Shown here piece after piece: positions 38,260-50,000 of a stretch of DNA of 64,000 bases (within the stretch, counting starts at the first letter, position 1; each line of letters opens with the position of its first letter). Origin of the DNA: Branchiostoma floridae (lineage: Eukaryota > Chordata > Leptocardii > Amphioxiformes > Branchiostomatidae); NCBI RefSeq assembly GCF_000003815.2, contig NC_049986.1, forward strand, positions 14,897,811 through 14,961,810, given 5' to 3'. The notes beneath the pieces are model-generated. The model was not told the DNA's origin. It did not search any database and saw nothing but the letters and a program-made list of their open reading frames with translations. Both the position numbers and the translations under genes were made by a program.

Positions 38260-38544
38260 ATAAGACTGTGATCACTTGTGTTTCGACCAGAAGTACATGA
38301 TAATACTCGTAATGATGAAACCCCAACGGCTGTTATCTGACAGTGCAGAGTCAATACGGCCGGTTGTAAAGTGACCTTACATGGACAACTGGACAGTCAA
38401 ATAACCGCTTAGTCATCATCATTTCGAATAGTTTATGTATCTAGTCGTCCGATTTGATTTTCTGTTAATTCTAGTGGGGTCTGCATATGGTAAATGTGCG
38501 TCGTGGAATCTAGGACGGTCTGCATGGGTACGTGTACGTCGGCA

Positions 38545-39790
38545 TCATCCCTCCAAGTCCACCGAGACGCACAACGCCTCCGTAGTGTTCGGCTTCATCA
38601 CGCACGAGAGACCTTCCCTGCAGGGGCAGCTGGCAAGTCCAGCGGGATCACAGGGCCAGCCGTGGTGTGGTTTAATCTCACACTAGCAACACATGAGAAA
38701 TATATCATCATCATTACAGAAAGTACATCAAGTGCTTTCAGTTCACGTGCGTCGCGTCAATTTTAATGTTTACAGCCTCAAAGGAGACCTGAAGCCAATT
38801 CATAATTGTGACGTCTATCGTAGGCATACATGTAGCTATGCTAAAATAGTAACACAGGACCCAAAAGTGTCTTTTTGTGAAGGGTCTCAGTCTGGAAGAC
38901 CAGAAACATTTGCTAGCGTGTATACGTACCATTATAACACTGATAGATGATACGCGACAACTTGTATTCGAGTGTCATATCAATGACAGATATAGATAAC
39001 TGTCTAAAACATAAATATTCAAGATAAATAGACCTGTTATATAGACTAGGCATTTTGTATCACTTTTACGTTGTCGTATCTGTGCATCTGATAGATTTAT
39101 AGCATTTTGTACTTTTTTTACTCTATGTTATCCGTTTATCACTTGCCGTCGTAAATATGTACTAACATGTTTATAGATAAATCACATTTTTTCAAGACAT
39201 GAAGTTCACACCATAGCTGAACTCCGTGTAGAGTTTACGTTCGTATGGAGTGAGATTTCAGTGCTTACGGTATGGATGCCGAATATGCCTTGGCGGCAAC
39301 ATTGGTTTTCGGGGTCCGGACAGGCCATTGCGTGATCGTGGTCATGGCATGGAGTCAGTGGATTCCAGAACTGAGCCTATAACAAAGAAATAACAAAACA
39401 TATAAGCAATAGAACAATCCTGTTATACCTGATCTTACCAGAAATACTGTTGACCATTAACGTTGTCAAACAATTGGACAGATTGCTCATCTGTCTTTCA
39501 GTGAACGCTCAATGGTCACAAACAGTCGGTCTCAACCACAAAGTCATTTTCAACTGGCTTAAAACAAACGGAGTGTTTCCGAAAAAAAAAACTTTTGGTT
39601 GCCCTTGAGCAGCCTGGCAGATAATTTGTCGCTCGACGGCTTCCGTCCCGTGAAGAAATAAACGCTTTCATAATTTGAGAGCAGATGGACATGTTCTTAG
39701 ACTGTTCTTTGTAGTTTCGGCTGAAGAAAGAGATAAACTCGCCTTGATCACCACCACAAGGCAGACCAAGAACAGCAGGGCAGTCTTCAT
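38545..39790 (-). CDS. Secreted ten-cysteine colipase-fold-like protein, array gene 2
   Basis: Exons on minus: 39790-39743, 39376-39269, 38682-38545 (TGA at 38545-38547), giving 97 aa. Exon 1, MKTALLFLVCLVVVIK, is a signal peptide. Exon 2 reads AQFWNPLTPCHDHDHAMAC, then NQCCRQGIFGIHT; Cys1-Cys2 spacing is x8, longer than in the siblings, and the insert is His/Asp-rich. Exon 3 reads CEIKPHHGWPCD and SCPCREGLSC, very close to colipase CPCERGLTC. The exon 1 donor is GCGAGT, so intron 1 would be GC-AG; no GT fits the frame nearby. AATAAA at 38254-38259 (minus) ends a 3' UTR of about 290 nt. Confidence 0.85.
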
Positions 39791-41131
39791 CTTGTACAGC
39801 TGATGGACTAGGATGTCTTTAGGCAAAACAACTAATTACCACCTATGCTCCAATACGAGATCTTTTATGTATATGAATATATAAAAGCACGTCATTGGTC
39901 GGTATTTCTTCTATAGAAGGTGTCAACACAATCTTGTAAACATTAACCAGAGCCAGGAACATGATATAAATGCGTAATGTGTGTAATGTATACATTATCA
40001 TGTCCTTGCCATAACTGCAAAATCAACAGAGCTCCATCCTGTACGGAAAGGAGAGCATCTAGAAGTGTTTGAAGTCCATCAATGTTTATGTTTGTTACAT
40101 GGTGTGTGGTCATCATGACGTCGATATTTCGTGATATGGTTTTGACCTCGATTGTCACATAAAGTTAGGATGAGCCATGTGTGTGTGACTCTGTGTGTGT
40201 GTGTGTGAGTGAGTGAGTGTGTGTGTGTATGTGTTTGTATGTATTTGCTGTGTACGTGCGTGTATATATAACGTTATGCAGTTTGTATGTACCTTGTGTC
40301 TGTGTACATGCTTACAGGTACGTGTGTGTGCGTGCGTATGTACATGGCACAGTAAGAACAGTTTTTGTTACAAAATTGAACGGAATGAATTTTACATTTA
40401 CTTGCTGGTTTCAATGCTTGTCGTAGATGTCATGATATGAGTGTGGCTGTGTACACGACTGGTAATGGTTGATCAGGTCGAAGTTAACAACAAACTCATC
40501 ATCATCTATCCCTGTCTGGCTGCTTTCAGTACTGCAATCAATAAAACAAGGACAGAGATGTTTACGTTTCCGAGTGACTCTGTGTCCCAAGCCCATATGG
40601 TTAATATGTACTTGTAGTAATATTCTGGTTATAAAAATTTTGCAATGCATGAACTGAGGTTGACAAACATTAAAACGGCCCTGTCCATCTGTCTACTACA
40701 TAATTTTTTGGGTTGTCTGGTTTGTTGTTGAATGTTGGTTTTTGAATCTTGGCCTAATCAACCCTGATATTTTCACCTTCTTTTGAGAGCTCGATGACCA
40801 CCTTAAAGATTGCATTCTATCTGAAACAGTGTCTACATCCAATATTGAAATGACAACATATATGAAAACAACACTCCACAGAACTGTACATTCGTACTGC
40901 TTTATTTTCAGATGGTTTCCTGCAATAGTCACACCAGAGATACATGAAACAACTCGTGATGATGAAAGCTGGTAACTTCGCTGTCCTTTAAAATCACCTC
41001 ACAGACCAATATGGCGGTCAGTCGTTTAGTGATAACCGAAGCATACTGGCAACTGGACATTTCAAACAACAGCAAAGTTATAGTTCATCATCACTTCATG
41101 AGTACTTCAAATATCTAGTCTTTCGATGGTC
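39791..41131. other. Spacer between array genes 2 and 3
   Basis: Promoter side of gene 2 (a weak ATACATAAAAG on minus near 39862), a GT-rich microsatellite region at about 40172-40330, and the 3' UTR of gene 3 with AATAAA at 40901-40906 on minus. No exon seen. Confidence 0.5.
40901..40906 (-). terminator. Polyadenylation signal, array gene 3
   Basis: AATAAA on minus, about 230 nt beyond the gene 3 stop codon. Confidence 0.5.
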
Positions 41132-42226
41132 TTAAGCCTCAACTTCCAGTTGGCAGGTGGCCTGCGTCATGCTTCCCGCCATCAGCTTGCAGACGAGCCC
41201 GTCGGTACAGGGGCAGCTGGTCACTCCAGTGACGTCACATGGCCAGCCCTGCTGGGGCCTCAGCTCACACTGTAGATACAGACAGTACAAACATTAGTGG
41301 GTACTATATGACTTCTGGGGGGACATGAAGCTGTATAGCTTCTTGAGGGGTTCGTGCGTCAGTACTAGTCTTCGTTCTCTTGCAACTTGCAGAGGAGAGA
41401 GTTGCGATTGTGAACAAACTAACCTTCCCTGAGAAGAAGCTATTCACGTGATCACAGACCATCAACTTGAACCTTCATTAGGAAATCGTATTTTTGGCAA
41501 CGCCTCACTGTCAGGCCTGGTCTAGCTATCAAACGCTTAGAAGGATTATATGTACAATCCAGACCAAGGATACTGATGTCAGATTTACTTACGAGATTCT
41601 GGAAGATAACATTGTTGTAACGGCAGCAGTATCCCATCATTGGGCACTCATGGTCGCCTGCGCATGGGGCCAAAGGGTGCCAGAACTGGGCCTAAATTAA
41701 GGAGAAAAATAAAAGGTAGCAAAAATAAAACAATCATCATATCAGTACTCAAACTTGTGCATATATGAGGCAACTAGGCGTGAAAAAAAACATATTTTCT
41801 TGTATATACACACACACATCAGGTGTTTATACAAGAAGCCTAGTTGCCTCGGCTAACCTGGGCAAAGCCATGCATATGTCTTTGTATCTTTGATAGAATG
41901 GGAACGTATTCTTTGGATAGGAAATCATGGTTTGATAATATACAACCGTTAATTTCCTCTTCTGTAGCGTTAACATATCTGTGTTTTTTTTACTGCATGA
42001 AACAACCTTCTTCACGGGTCACGCACGATCTACATTGATCTAGCAGTACGTGCCCCATACTCATCCTTGTATGTAGGATATGCTTCACCCACAAGACGAC
42101 GTATATCATAAAACATGTATGGAGCAACTAATATTTTATGAATATCGTTCAAAGTTTCTAGATAGGAAAGTACAATCTTACCGCAGCCACAGCAATGAAA
42201 GCCAGGAAAAACAGAGCAGTCTTCAT
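41132..42226 (-). CDS. Secreted ten-cysteine colipase-fold-like protein, array gene 3
   Basis: Exons on minus: 42226-42182, 41691-41593, 41269-41132 (TAA at 41132-41134), giving 93 aa. Exon 1, MKTALFFLAFIAVAA, is a signal peptide nearly identical to that of gene 7. Exon 2 reads AQFWHPLAPCAGDHEC and GYCCRYNNVIFQNL. Exon 3 reads CELRPQQGWPCDVTGVTSC, then CTDGLVCKLMAGSMTQATC. Spacing is C-x5-C-x5-CC-x10-C-x8-C-x7-C-x-C-x5-C-x10-C. Introns are GT-AG, phase 0. A TATA-like TATAAAA lies at 42308-42314 (minus), about 85 bp before the ATG. A short hairpin built on GAGGCAACTAGGC sits in intron 1 (41768-41850). A secreted, disulphide-rich protein; function unknown. Confidence 0.88.
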
Positions 42227-42307
42227 TTTGCAGAGTTTCTGACACGAACGGATTTCTTCTGTTCAGGATTGGATACGAAGGAGGTGGTCACGTAGGACCA
42301 CACGCAC

Positions 42308-42314
42308 TTTTATA
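42308..42314 (-). promoter_or_regulatory. TATA box, array gene 3
   Basis: TATAAAA on minus, 82-88 bp before the ATG, at the same relative place as in genes 4-6. Confidence 0.55.
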
Positions 42315-42707
42315 GATAGTGTGGATGACGAAGGTAGATAAGGGGCCGAAGGGTAGAATAAACAAAACTGTGTGAAGTAACAGATGAACCAATACTCGCC
42401 CATCCTGTGCGGAACCAGTGCCATGAGTCACATCCGATGTTTGTCAAAGTTTTTAGCGTTCCAGAGGCTTTTGATGACGTGATATGTTACGTAGTTCCTT
42501 GTAACAGCTAGGGGGAAATCGCTGGTTAAGCCTTGTTCTTAGCAAGAAGGGCATTTACACCGCATCCCTGACAACTTACCAGCTTAAATACTTAAATGTA
42601 GCTGTGCTGTGTGACGTTAACACTGTCTGAACACTTGGCAGATGAACTTTTACCATAGCTACTATACAAAAATATCACTCAGCAAGGCAGGCGTCTGTTC
42701 ATGTTGC

Positions 42708-42713
42708 TTTATT
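42708..42713 (-). terminator. Polyadenylation signal, array gene 4
   Basis: AATAAA on minus about 200 nt beyond the stop, inside the 3' block shared with genes 5 and 6. Confidence 0.6.
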
Positions 42714-42910
42714 CTTATGCGGATCCCATCAAATGTTCTGAGCCGGTATACATGGAGGAACTTGTAATGTTGAGGTATGACCCTAATATACGAACAACTG
42801 TATCCCAAAATAACACTTATCACTACGAGTGCCCCATGTATCTAGTCAGAGGTTGAAGGATCTGCATGGAGGTGTTACGTGTGCTGGTTCTTAAGCCGAC
42901 AGCATCACCC

Positions 42911-44275
42911 CTACACTTCAGGCTGGCAGGTGTACTGGCCGGTGGTACCATCGGGCTGGCAGAGGAGACCGGTGTTGCATTCACAGCTGGACACCGCTGT
43001 AGGGTCACAGGGCCAGCCTTGGTTTGGCTTCAACTCACACTGCCAACAAAATGAATGAATCAATAAATAAATGAGTGAATGAAGGGATAGACTAATGGGA
43101 TGAACTAATGAATGAGTAATTGAACGAATGAATGAGTGAATGATGAATGAATGGATGGATCCGCATGTGTATGGAAAACACACAGACTACGACAGAATGT
43201 AAATTGAAGTTAAAATCCTTTCCAGACTTTCCGCTATATAGGGACGCTGCCCATATTCATGCATGTACTGTTGAGCCATAAGAAGCACAACACACTACAG
43301 TAGGGGGTCCACCGGTAACGACGTGTGTTAAACTCGCATACCCTTTCTCACAAGTGCCACACGCTAAGCAGAGAAACCAGTATGTAGCACTTTCCAATTC
43401 TTTGTGGGTATGGACCTGCCAGCCACTTTTTGGCTAAACACTGCGCGGCCGTATTACCTAAAACTGCGTCAATGTTTTGTACATGTTATTTTCTCCGATT
43501 TTTTTGGATAATCTTGATACTGCGTAATACGTAAAAGAAGACGACAAAATGCACAAAAAGTAAGAAAATTCGTTCTTTATCTCGAAATTCGTTGAGTATC
43601 TTTCGAACCTCTCAGTGACGCAAACGTAACGTAAATGCAGTGAGAGTGCACCTGTAGTGTTTTGTTAGGTTCAGGATAAGACACTTGACAACACACCATA
43701 CTGGACAACACAACAGTGCTGTGGTGGCAGAAGTATCTCTGGGCTGCGAAAGCTATTCACGTGACCACACACACACCTTCATTAGGAAATCGATATCAAA
43801 CGCTCAGAAGGATTATATGTACAGACCAATAATGATACTGATGTGAGATTTACTTACGAGATTCTGGAAAATAACAGTGCTGTAGTGGCAGCAGTATCCC
43901 GCCGCTGGGCACTCATGGTCGCCTGCACATGGGTGCAACGGGTGCCAGAACTGGGCCTGGGCAAAGAAATGAAGATCATTCCGGTACTCAAAATAACTTG
44001 TACGGAATCAAGCTTTACTCTGAAACAAACGTTTAACGTCAGCAATGAAGACATTGCGGCAGGAACCTACTTCATCTACGCATATGCAGCCTGTGCGTCC
44101 CTATGGTTTCCATGGGGAAAATGTTGTCAGTTGATCAGGCAAACGACATTTTAGGTCTGTGTTTCTCTCATTGGGCTAATTGTGTATGAACATCTATCAG
44201 TTGAAGTGAAGATGACAAGAGGACACTTACCGCGGCCACAGAGAGGCAGGCCATGAACAGCAGAGCAGTCTTCAT
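42911..44275 (-). CDS. Secreted ten-cysteine colipase-fold-like protein, array gene 4
   Basis: Exons on minus: 44275-44231, 43956-43858, 43039-42911 (TAG at 42911-42913), giving 90 aa. Exon 1, MKTALLFMACLSVAA, is a signal peptide. Exon 2 reads AQFWHPLHPCAGDHEC and GYCCHYSTVIFQNL. Exon 3 reads CELKPNQGWPCDPTAVSSC and CNTGLLC, ending TCQPEV. Exon 3 is almost identical to that of gene 6, while exon 2 resembles genes 3 and 5. This mosaic hints at gene conversion or exon turnover. A decayed second exon 2 lies in intron 2 (43701-43749). An AATG-type tetranucleotide repeat precedes exon 3. TATATAAAA lies at 44362-44370. Confidence 0.9.
43701..43749 (-). pseudogene. Relic of an alternative exon 2 in gene 4 intron 2
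   Basis: On minus it reads GAGATACTTCTGCCACCACA, then GCACTGTTGTGTTGTCCAG. This parallels the YCCHYSTV part of exon 2, closest to gene 6 exon 2, which ends in a similar CTGTTGTTCAAG. The CC pair codon and donor are destroyed. The flanking intron matches gene 5. Confidence 0.6.
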
Positions 44276-44361
44276 CTTCTCGAGCTTGTGGACCAGGAGA
44301 GGCGGAACGATTCTCAATGACTACAACTGAGAGTGGGGGTCTCTCACACAGTACGGGCTAG

Positions 44362-44370
44362 TTTTATATA
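44362..44370 (-). promoter_or_regulatory. TATA box, array gene 4
   Basis: TATATAAAA on minus, about 90 bp before the ATG, within a block conserved in genes 5 and 6. Confidence 0.65.
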
Positions 44371-44905
44371 GGGGCTGCTGACGGGCAAGGTACAGGAATA
44401 GTTAAAGTCATGTTTAATTTGTTCGTCATGAGCGGAATTGACGTTCGTGACAGGCTAAAAGGGCACATTTGAAGGGCATTCTCAAGGTTTTAGTGACGCG
44501 ATGTGTCACGTGGTTCCTGTTGTTGTTAAACCTCCATCTATCTGTCAATCTATTTCATCCATCCGTTGAGGTATCCTATCTAAGTCGTCTAGATCCTTCC
44601 TATCTGCTTATAAGCATCACTGTGATAATGATGATACATTAGGTACCAAACCCCGAAACTACATGGCCTGCTCCATAATACAGGGGAAATAGGGATGAAT
44701 TCTGAAATTATTACATCGATTATAACAACAACAACTACCGCTAAAAAATGTGCATCATCGCGCAGCTGTGTGCAGACCACATACAAAACTACATACGGAT
44801 GCGGCAAATGGAACATAGAGATACAGATGCGAAGATTTATCGACGACAATACTCCTTCACAGAGTAGAAATACCACTCAGCAGGGCAGGCGTCTGTTCAT
44901 GTTGC

Positions 44906-44911
44906 TTTATT
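44906..44911 (-). terminator. Polyadenylation signal, array gene 5
   Basis: AATAAA on minus about 210 nt beyond the stop codon, in the conserved 3' block. Confidence 0.6.
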
Positions 44912-45118
44912 CTTATGCGGATCCCATAAAAGGTTCTGAGCAGATATACATGGAGGACTTTGTAATGTTGAGGTACCTTACGCCATACACCAATATTGTG
45001 GATCATCAACTGACCCTAATATACGAACAACTGTATCCCAAAATAACACTCATCACTACGAGTACCCCATGTAACTAGTCAAAGCTTGAGGGATCTGCAT
45101 GGAAGTGGTAGCTGGTTG

Positions 45119-46416
45119 TTAAGCCGACGGCTCCACTACAGGCTGGCAGGCATACTGTCCAGTGGTACCCTGAGGCTGGCAGGTAAGACCCTCGTTACAG
45201 GGACAGCTAGACACGTTCGTCGGGTCACAGAGCCAGCCTTGGTTTGGCCTCAACTCACACTGCCGACAAAATGAATGGATGAATGAATGAATAGATAAAT
45301 GAATAAATGAGTAAATGGAGGGATAGACTAACGGATGAACGAATGAATGAGTAAATGAATGAGTGAGTGAGTGAGTGAACGAATGAATGAATGAATGAAT
45401 GAATGTATTAGCATATGTATGACGAAGACCCAGACCATGATAGAATGTAAGTTGAAGTTAAAATCCTTTCCAGACCTTTCGCTGGTCATATTCGTTCATA
45501 TAGCCATAGAGAGCACTACGGGCCCACCGGTAATGACGCGTGATCAACTCGCATACCCTTTCTCACAAGTCCCACATCTAACAAGCAGAGAAACCATGAT
45601 ATGTCATTTTCCAATTCTTTGTCGGTATTTCCGGTGTCGCACACACAGATACATTTGGAATGCAAGCCATAAATTGCGCCCGTGTACAATCCATGACAGA
45701 TTGTTCCTTTTTGGCTAAGCACTGCACGGCCGTATTACCTAAAACTCCTGTCCACACGGGTACTTAGTGTTTTGTTAGGTTCAGGATAAGACATTTGACA
45801 ACACACGAAACTGGACAACACAACAGTGCTGTAGCGGCAGAGGTATCCCTGGGCTGCGGAAGCTATTCACGTGATCACAGACCTTCAAAACCTTCATTAG
45901 GAAATCGAATTTTTGGCCAATGCAAGGCTCACTGTCAGATCTGGTTTATCCATCAAGCACTTAGAAGGATTATATGTACATCCAGGCCACGGATACTGAT
46001 GTTAGGTTAACTTACGAGATTCTGGAAGATAACATTGTTGTAACGGCAGCAGTATCCCATCCCTGGGCACTCATCGCCGCTTGCGCATGGGTGCAACGGG
46101 TGCCAGAACTGGGCCTGGGCAAAGAAAAAAAAGACCATTCAGTAATGAAGACATGCGGCAGGAATCTACTTCATCTACGCATATGCAGCCTGTGCGTCCC
46201 TATGATTCCATGGGGAAAATGTTGTCAGTTGATCAGGCAAACGACATTCTGGAAGATAACATTGTTGTAACGGCAGCAGTATCCCGTCGCTGTAACCTTT
46301 TCCTTCTCTCTTTGGGCTAATTGTGTATGAACATCTATCAGTTAAAGTGAAGATGACGAGAGGACACCTACCGCGGCCACAGAGATGCAGGCCAGGAACA
46401 GCAGAGCAATCTTCAT
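45119..46416 (-). CDS. Secreted ten-cysteine colipase-fold-like protein, array gene 5
   Basis: Exons on minus: 46416-46372, 46114-46016, 45259-45119 (TAA at 45119-45121), giving 94 aa. Exon 1, MKIALLFLACISVAA, is a signal peptide. Exon 2 reads AQFWHPLHPCASGDECPG and GYCCRYNNVIFQNL. Exon 3 reads CELRPNQGWLCDPTNVSSC and CNEGLTC, ending ACQPVVEPSA. All ten cysteines are present. Two relic exon-2 pieces lie in its introns: 45811-45859 (old) and 46245-46285 (near-identical to the working exon, so recent). TATATAAAA is at 46489-46497. An ancient-to-recent duplicate of gene 4, sharing upstream, intron and 3' sequence with it. Confidence 0.9.
45811..45859 (-). pseudogene. Relic of an alternative exon 2 in gene 5 intron 2
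   Basis: Same position and form as the relic in gene 4: GGGATACCTCTGCCGCTACA, then GCACTGTTGTGTTGTCCAG on minus. It predates the gene 4/5 duplication. The Cys-Cys pair is lost. Confidence 0.6.
46245..46285 (-). pseudogene. Recent partial copy of exon 2 in gene 5 intron 1
   Basis: About 41 bp identical to the 3' part of gene 5 exon 2 (46017 onward), encoding GYCCRYNNVIFQN. It is absent from the matching place in gene 4 intron 1, where ACGACATT continues directly into the shared sequence. It has neither acceptor nor donor. Confidence 0.75.
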
Positions 46417-47025
46417 CTTCCCGAGCTTGTGGAACGATTAACGATGGGTTGAGGTGAAAGTGGGGGTCTCTAACACGGTGTGGGCTAGTTTTATATACGG
46501 GCTGTTGACGGGCAAGGTACAGGAATAGTTTAAGTCATGTTTAATTTGTTCATCATGAGCGGAATTGACGTTCGTGACAGGCTAAAAGGTCTCGTTTGAA
46601 GGGCATTCTCAAGGTTTAGTGGCGTGATGTGTCACGTGGTTCCTGTTGTTGTCTATCTGTCAATCTATTTCATCCATCCGTCGAGGTATCCTATTTTTAT
46701 CTATCCATTTCAGCATTTTCTTTTTTTTAGTGTTCCTTGAAAGAGCTGATTGAAAAGGAAAGTTTCTTTTTTTTGTAACATGAAGAGTAGAGTAGAGTGA
46801 TATACCAATCCTAAAACAGTTGCCAAACGCTGAAAGTATGTACTGTTTGTTTGTTTATTTTCATACACCTGGGTAGCATATTCAGTGCTAGTACACTGGT
46901 TTTCAATAGGGCCCAGTTTCACATATACATACAAGGAAATAGAAAAAATAAAAACTTACAGAGAGAAAAGTAGACATATACGTCGGAACATACAAATACA
47001 ACTGAAACATGAAAGACACAGATAA
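46417..47025. other. Gene 5 upstream region and left edge of the LINE-rich insertion
   Basis: To about 46830 the sequence matches the gene 6 upstream region (57540-57893). From there on it does not, marking the left edge of foreign sequence. A TTTG run and TTTCATACACCTGGGTAGCA near 46850-46890 look like another retroelement 3' end. Confidence 0.5.
46489..46497 (-). promoter_or_regulatory. TATA box, array gene 5
   Basis: TATATAAAA on minus, 73-81 bp before the ATG, in the same context (CTAG beside it) as gene 4. Confidence 0.65.
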
Positions 47026-50000
47026 ATCACTTCACTTCACTTTCACTTTATTTATTTTACCAGTAATTACATCTCAGGCCGGAAATCGGCCTGCTTTTCA
47101 GGTAATCCTGGACATAAAAGTACAAAGTACACATAGCACATATACAATACATAATAAAATTATCCAATATCAAAGTCCAGACTACGGAGCATCAGCCAGA
47201 TCAAGTTCTAATTCTCAATGAACTTCTTAAAAGTCCTGAGGCTGAGCAATTGCCGTTGCTTTAGCGGTAGTGAATTCCAGAGGAAAGGTCCGTAGGACTG
47301 TAGACTGTTTCGGAATGCAATGACTCTTGCTGGTGGACACCAGAGTAGGTGAGGGTCGTAGTCCCTTAGACGTTTTACCTCTGACCGAGTAGGGCGTACA
47401 CTCATTGTTGGTGGAGCCTCCCACTTGAACAAAGATGCCAAGTACGCCGGCGCCTTTCCACGAATTGTCTTAAAGACAGTAACAAGAGTTGTAATTTCTG
47501 TCCGTTTACGCACAGAGTCTATCCCTGCCTCTGCTCTCAAGTTGTCGACTGTCACGTGGTCTCGGAGTTTATGTCCTGTGATGAGCCTTGCATCCCTGTT
47601 TACCAGTCTATCCAGCTGTAACATAAGAGTTTTGTTGCCTTGTGCAAGGCTTGGTAGCCATGCTGTGGCGCAATACTCCAGATGAGCCAGTAGTAGTGTC
47701 TGATACATGGTTTTCAGCACTTCGTTCGTAACAAAGGCTCTGGCACGTCCCATTGCTCCAAGTCCGCTAAGAAGCTTCTTCGTGATTTTTTGTACATATG
47801 CTGCCCACCTGAGCGCTGGGTCAAGAGTAATGCCCAGTTAAGTGAACGAGTCAACTTGTTCGTAAACGTTCACACCGTCTGTTATGTTGACGGTTGTCCC
47901 AGCATGCTTCAGTTTCTGAGGGAGCCCGAAGAGCATCGATTTGGTCTTGTCTGGGTGAAGCAGTAACCTGTTTTCACTTAACCATTTTACCACTCTCTTC
48001 ATGTCCATAGAGACAGTCTCTTCACATACCTTCACGGAAACAGCAGAATAGTACAGGACCGTATCATCTGCGAACATGTGAATACTGCATTTTTGGATGA
48101 CATTGGGTAAATCGTTAACATACAAACAGAATAATAGCGGACCTAGGACACTTCCCTGAGGTACCCCACAAGAGACTCGAGTTTTTGAAGAGTATTGACC
48201 CTGAAGACATGTGCACTGAAGGCGCTCAGAGAGGTAAGATGTAAACCATTTCATAGCGTCACTATCGAAGCCAAACTTCTTGAGTTTACTTAACATAATC
48301 TCGTGGTTGACCGAATCGAATGCCTTCCTTAGGTCCAGAAATAGTGCCACTGTGACCTTAGAGCAGTTGTACCCAGATGTAATGTCCTCGACAACCTTCT
48401 GTACAGCCGTCGCAGTGCTATGGTGCCTTCTGAACCCACTTTGGTGAGTCGTGAGAAGTTTACATCTGGTCAGGTAACGTGTCACTTGATTGCATACAAG
48501 CTTTTCCATCATCTTCGAGGTAACACTTAGAACTGACACAGGGCGATAGTTTCCGACATCAGCACAGCTTCCAGACTTGTGTACAGGTGTAATCTGTGCC
48601 TCCTTCCAGTCAGATGGAACCTCTCCAGAGGCGAGAGATAAGTTAAATATGTGTGCCAATGGCTTTGCGACCACTGGGGCGGAGTCTTTGAGAAGTTTGG
48701 CTGGAATTTTGTCCAACCCTGTTGCTTTCTTCGTTTTTAACTTTTGAAGTTCATTTAACTCTTCAGTCTCTTCCACACAGTCAAAGCTGAACTTCGTCGT
48801 GGAATCAGGGATGTGGCGAAGAGGATCTTCCTCGGAATCTGGCATCCCATCTGTAAGTCGTGAAGCGCAGGATGTAAAGTAGCCATTAAATTCCTGTGCC
48901 ATTTCACCTGGATCAGACATGGAAGTGTTGTCAGCTCGTAGCAATTTCTGGACTCGCTTTGTTGATTTTGATTTCCCTGTGAAACTATTAATAATTTTCC
49001 ACATGAGAGATTGGTCACCCTTAGCTTCAGACACAGCTGTGGCAAAGTGACTTTTCTTCTCCTTTCTGATGATGGATGTTGTCTGGTTTCTTAGAGAACG
49101 GTATGTATCCCAGTCCTGTACATCTTTTGTTCTGATGGCTTTGCGTCTGGCAGCGTCCCGACGACCCATCATGTTTTTCACCGTATCAGTCATCCATGGA
49201 GCTGGGCGGTTGTTTTCCCGAGCAGTTTTCGTACGGAGCGGGGCATGTTCGTCGGCGACATTCAGGAAAATGTCCTTAAATGCATTCCAGGCCTCGCTAA
49301 CATCCGTGCAGTCGAATACTGTATCCCATCTAACTGATTTTAAACTGTCGATGAAGGACTGCTGTGTGTAGAGCTTGTACGACCTGTATTCGCACCTGTG
49401 AGCAGCACCAGCCTCACTTCCAGCTTTGGCACATGTCAGAATGAGGTTGTGATCAGATGGCCCCCAGGCCACACTTGCACTTGACTTGTAGCGGTCCGGG
49501 TTAGAGACAAATATGTTGTCAATACATGATTCGGTTTTCTCTGTAATGCGGGTTGGTTCGCGTATGACAGGGACTAGCTGGTACAAACCCATCAGGAATT
49601 CCACTGAGGACATTGCTTGAGTTGAGGTAAGTAAATCGGAGTTGAAATCTCCCATGATAGCGACGTCTGCGTTTTCTTTCTCTGCCGTTTGATTGAGTTT
49701 GTGCACAAGTGATTCAGCAGAGTTTCTCTAGTCAGGTCCAGATGTCGGCGGTCGGTAGACGCAGGTCAGCAGAGTCTTTCTCGCCTTCTCCGGTTTAATC
49801 TCGACACAGCAAACTTCAAGGTCTTCCTGCTCGAGCTCACAACGTCGCTGAGACGCAATCGTCTGCTTGACATAGACGCCTACGCCCCCACCTTGCCTGA
49901 CTCTGTCCGTCCTGTACAAGGTGTAGCCATTGATATCCACAGAAGAGTCAGGGATACTATCTGATAAACGGGTTTCATTGAGTCCTAATACATGTATACG

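Larger units (their letters stand above)
37079..38544. other. Spacer between array genes 1 and 2
   Basis: Holds the gene 1 promoter (a GATAAAA box near 37160 on minus is a weak TATA candidate), the SINE-like segment at 37490-37640, and the 3' UTR of gene 2 with its AATAAA at 38254-38259 on minus. Confidence 0.5.
42227..42910. other. Spacer between array genes 3 and 4
   Basis: Gene 3 promoter and gene 4 3' UTR. The 3' UTR block from about 42661, with AATAAA at 42708-42713 on minus, is repeated almost word for word after genes 5 (from about 44860) and 6 (from about 55680). Confidence 0.6.
44276..45118. other. Spacer between array genes 4 and 5
   Basis: The upstream block of gene 4 (about 44390-44580, with GTCATGTTTAATTTGTTCGT and ATGTGTCACGTGGTTCCTGT) recurs before genes 5 (46500-46690) and 6 (57590-57790). 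The right half is the gene 5 3' UTR with AATAAA at 44906-44911 on minus. Confidence 0.65.

Noticed and set aside
40172-40330. GT-rich stretch as a regulatory or Z-DNA region
   Set aside because: Ordinary microsatellite in a spacer; no evidence of function.
48755-49371. Open frames on both strands inside LINE 1
   Set aside because: Shadows of the LINE reading frame.
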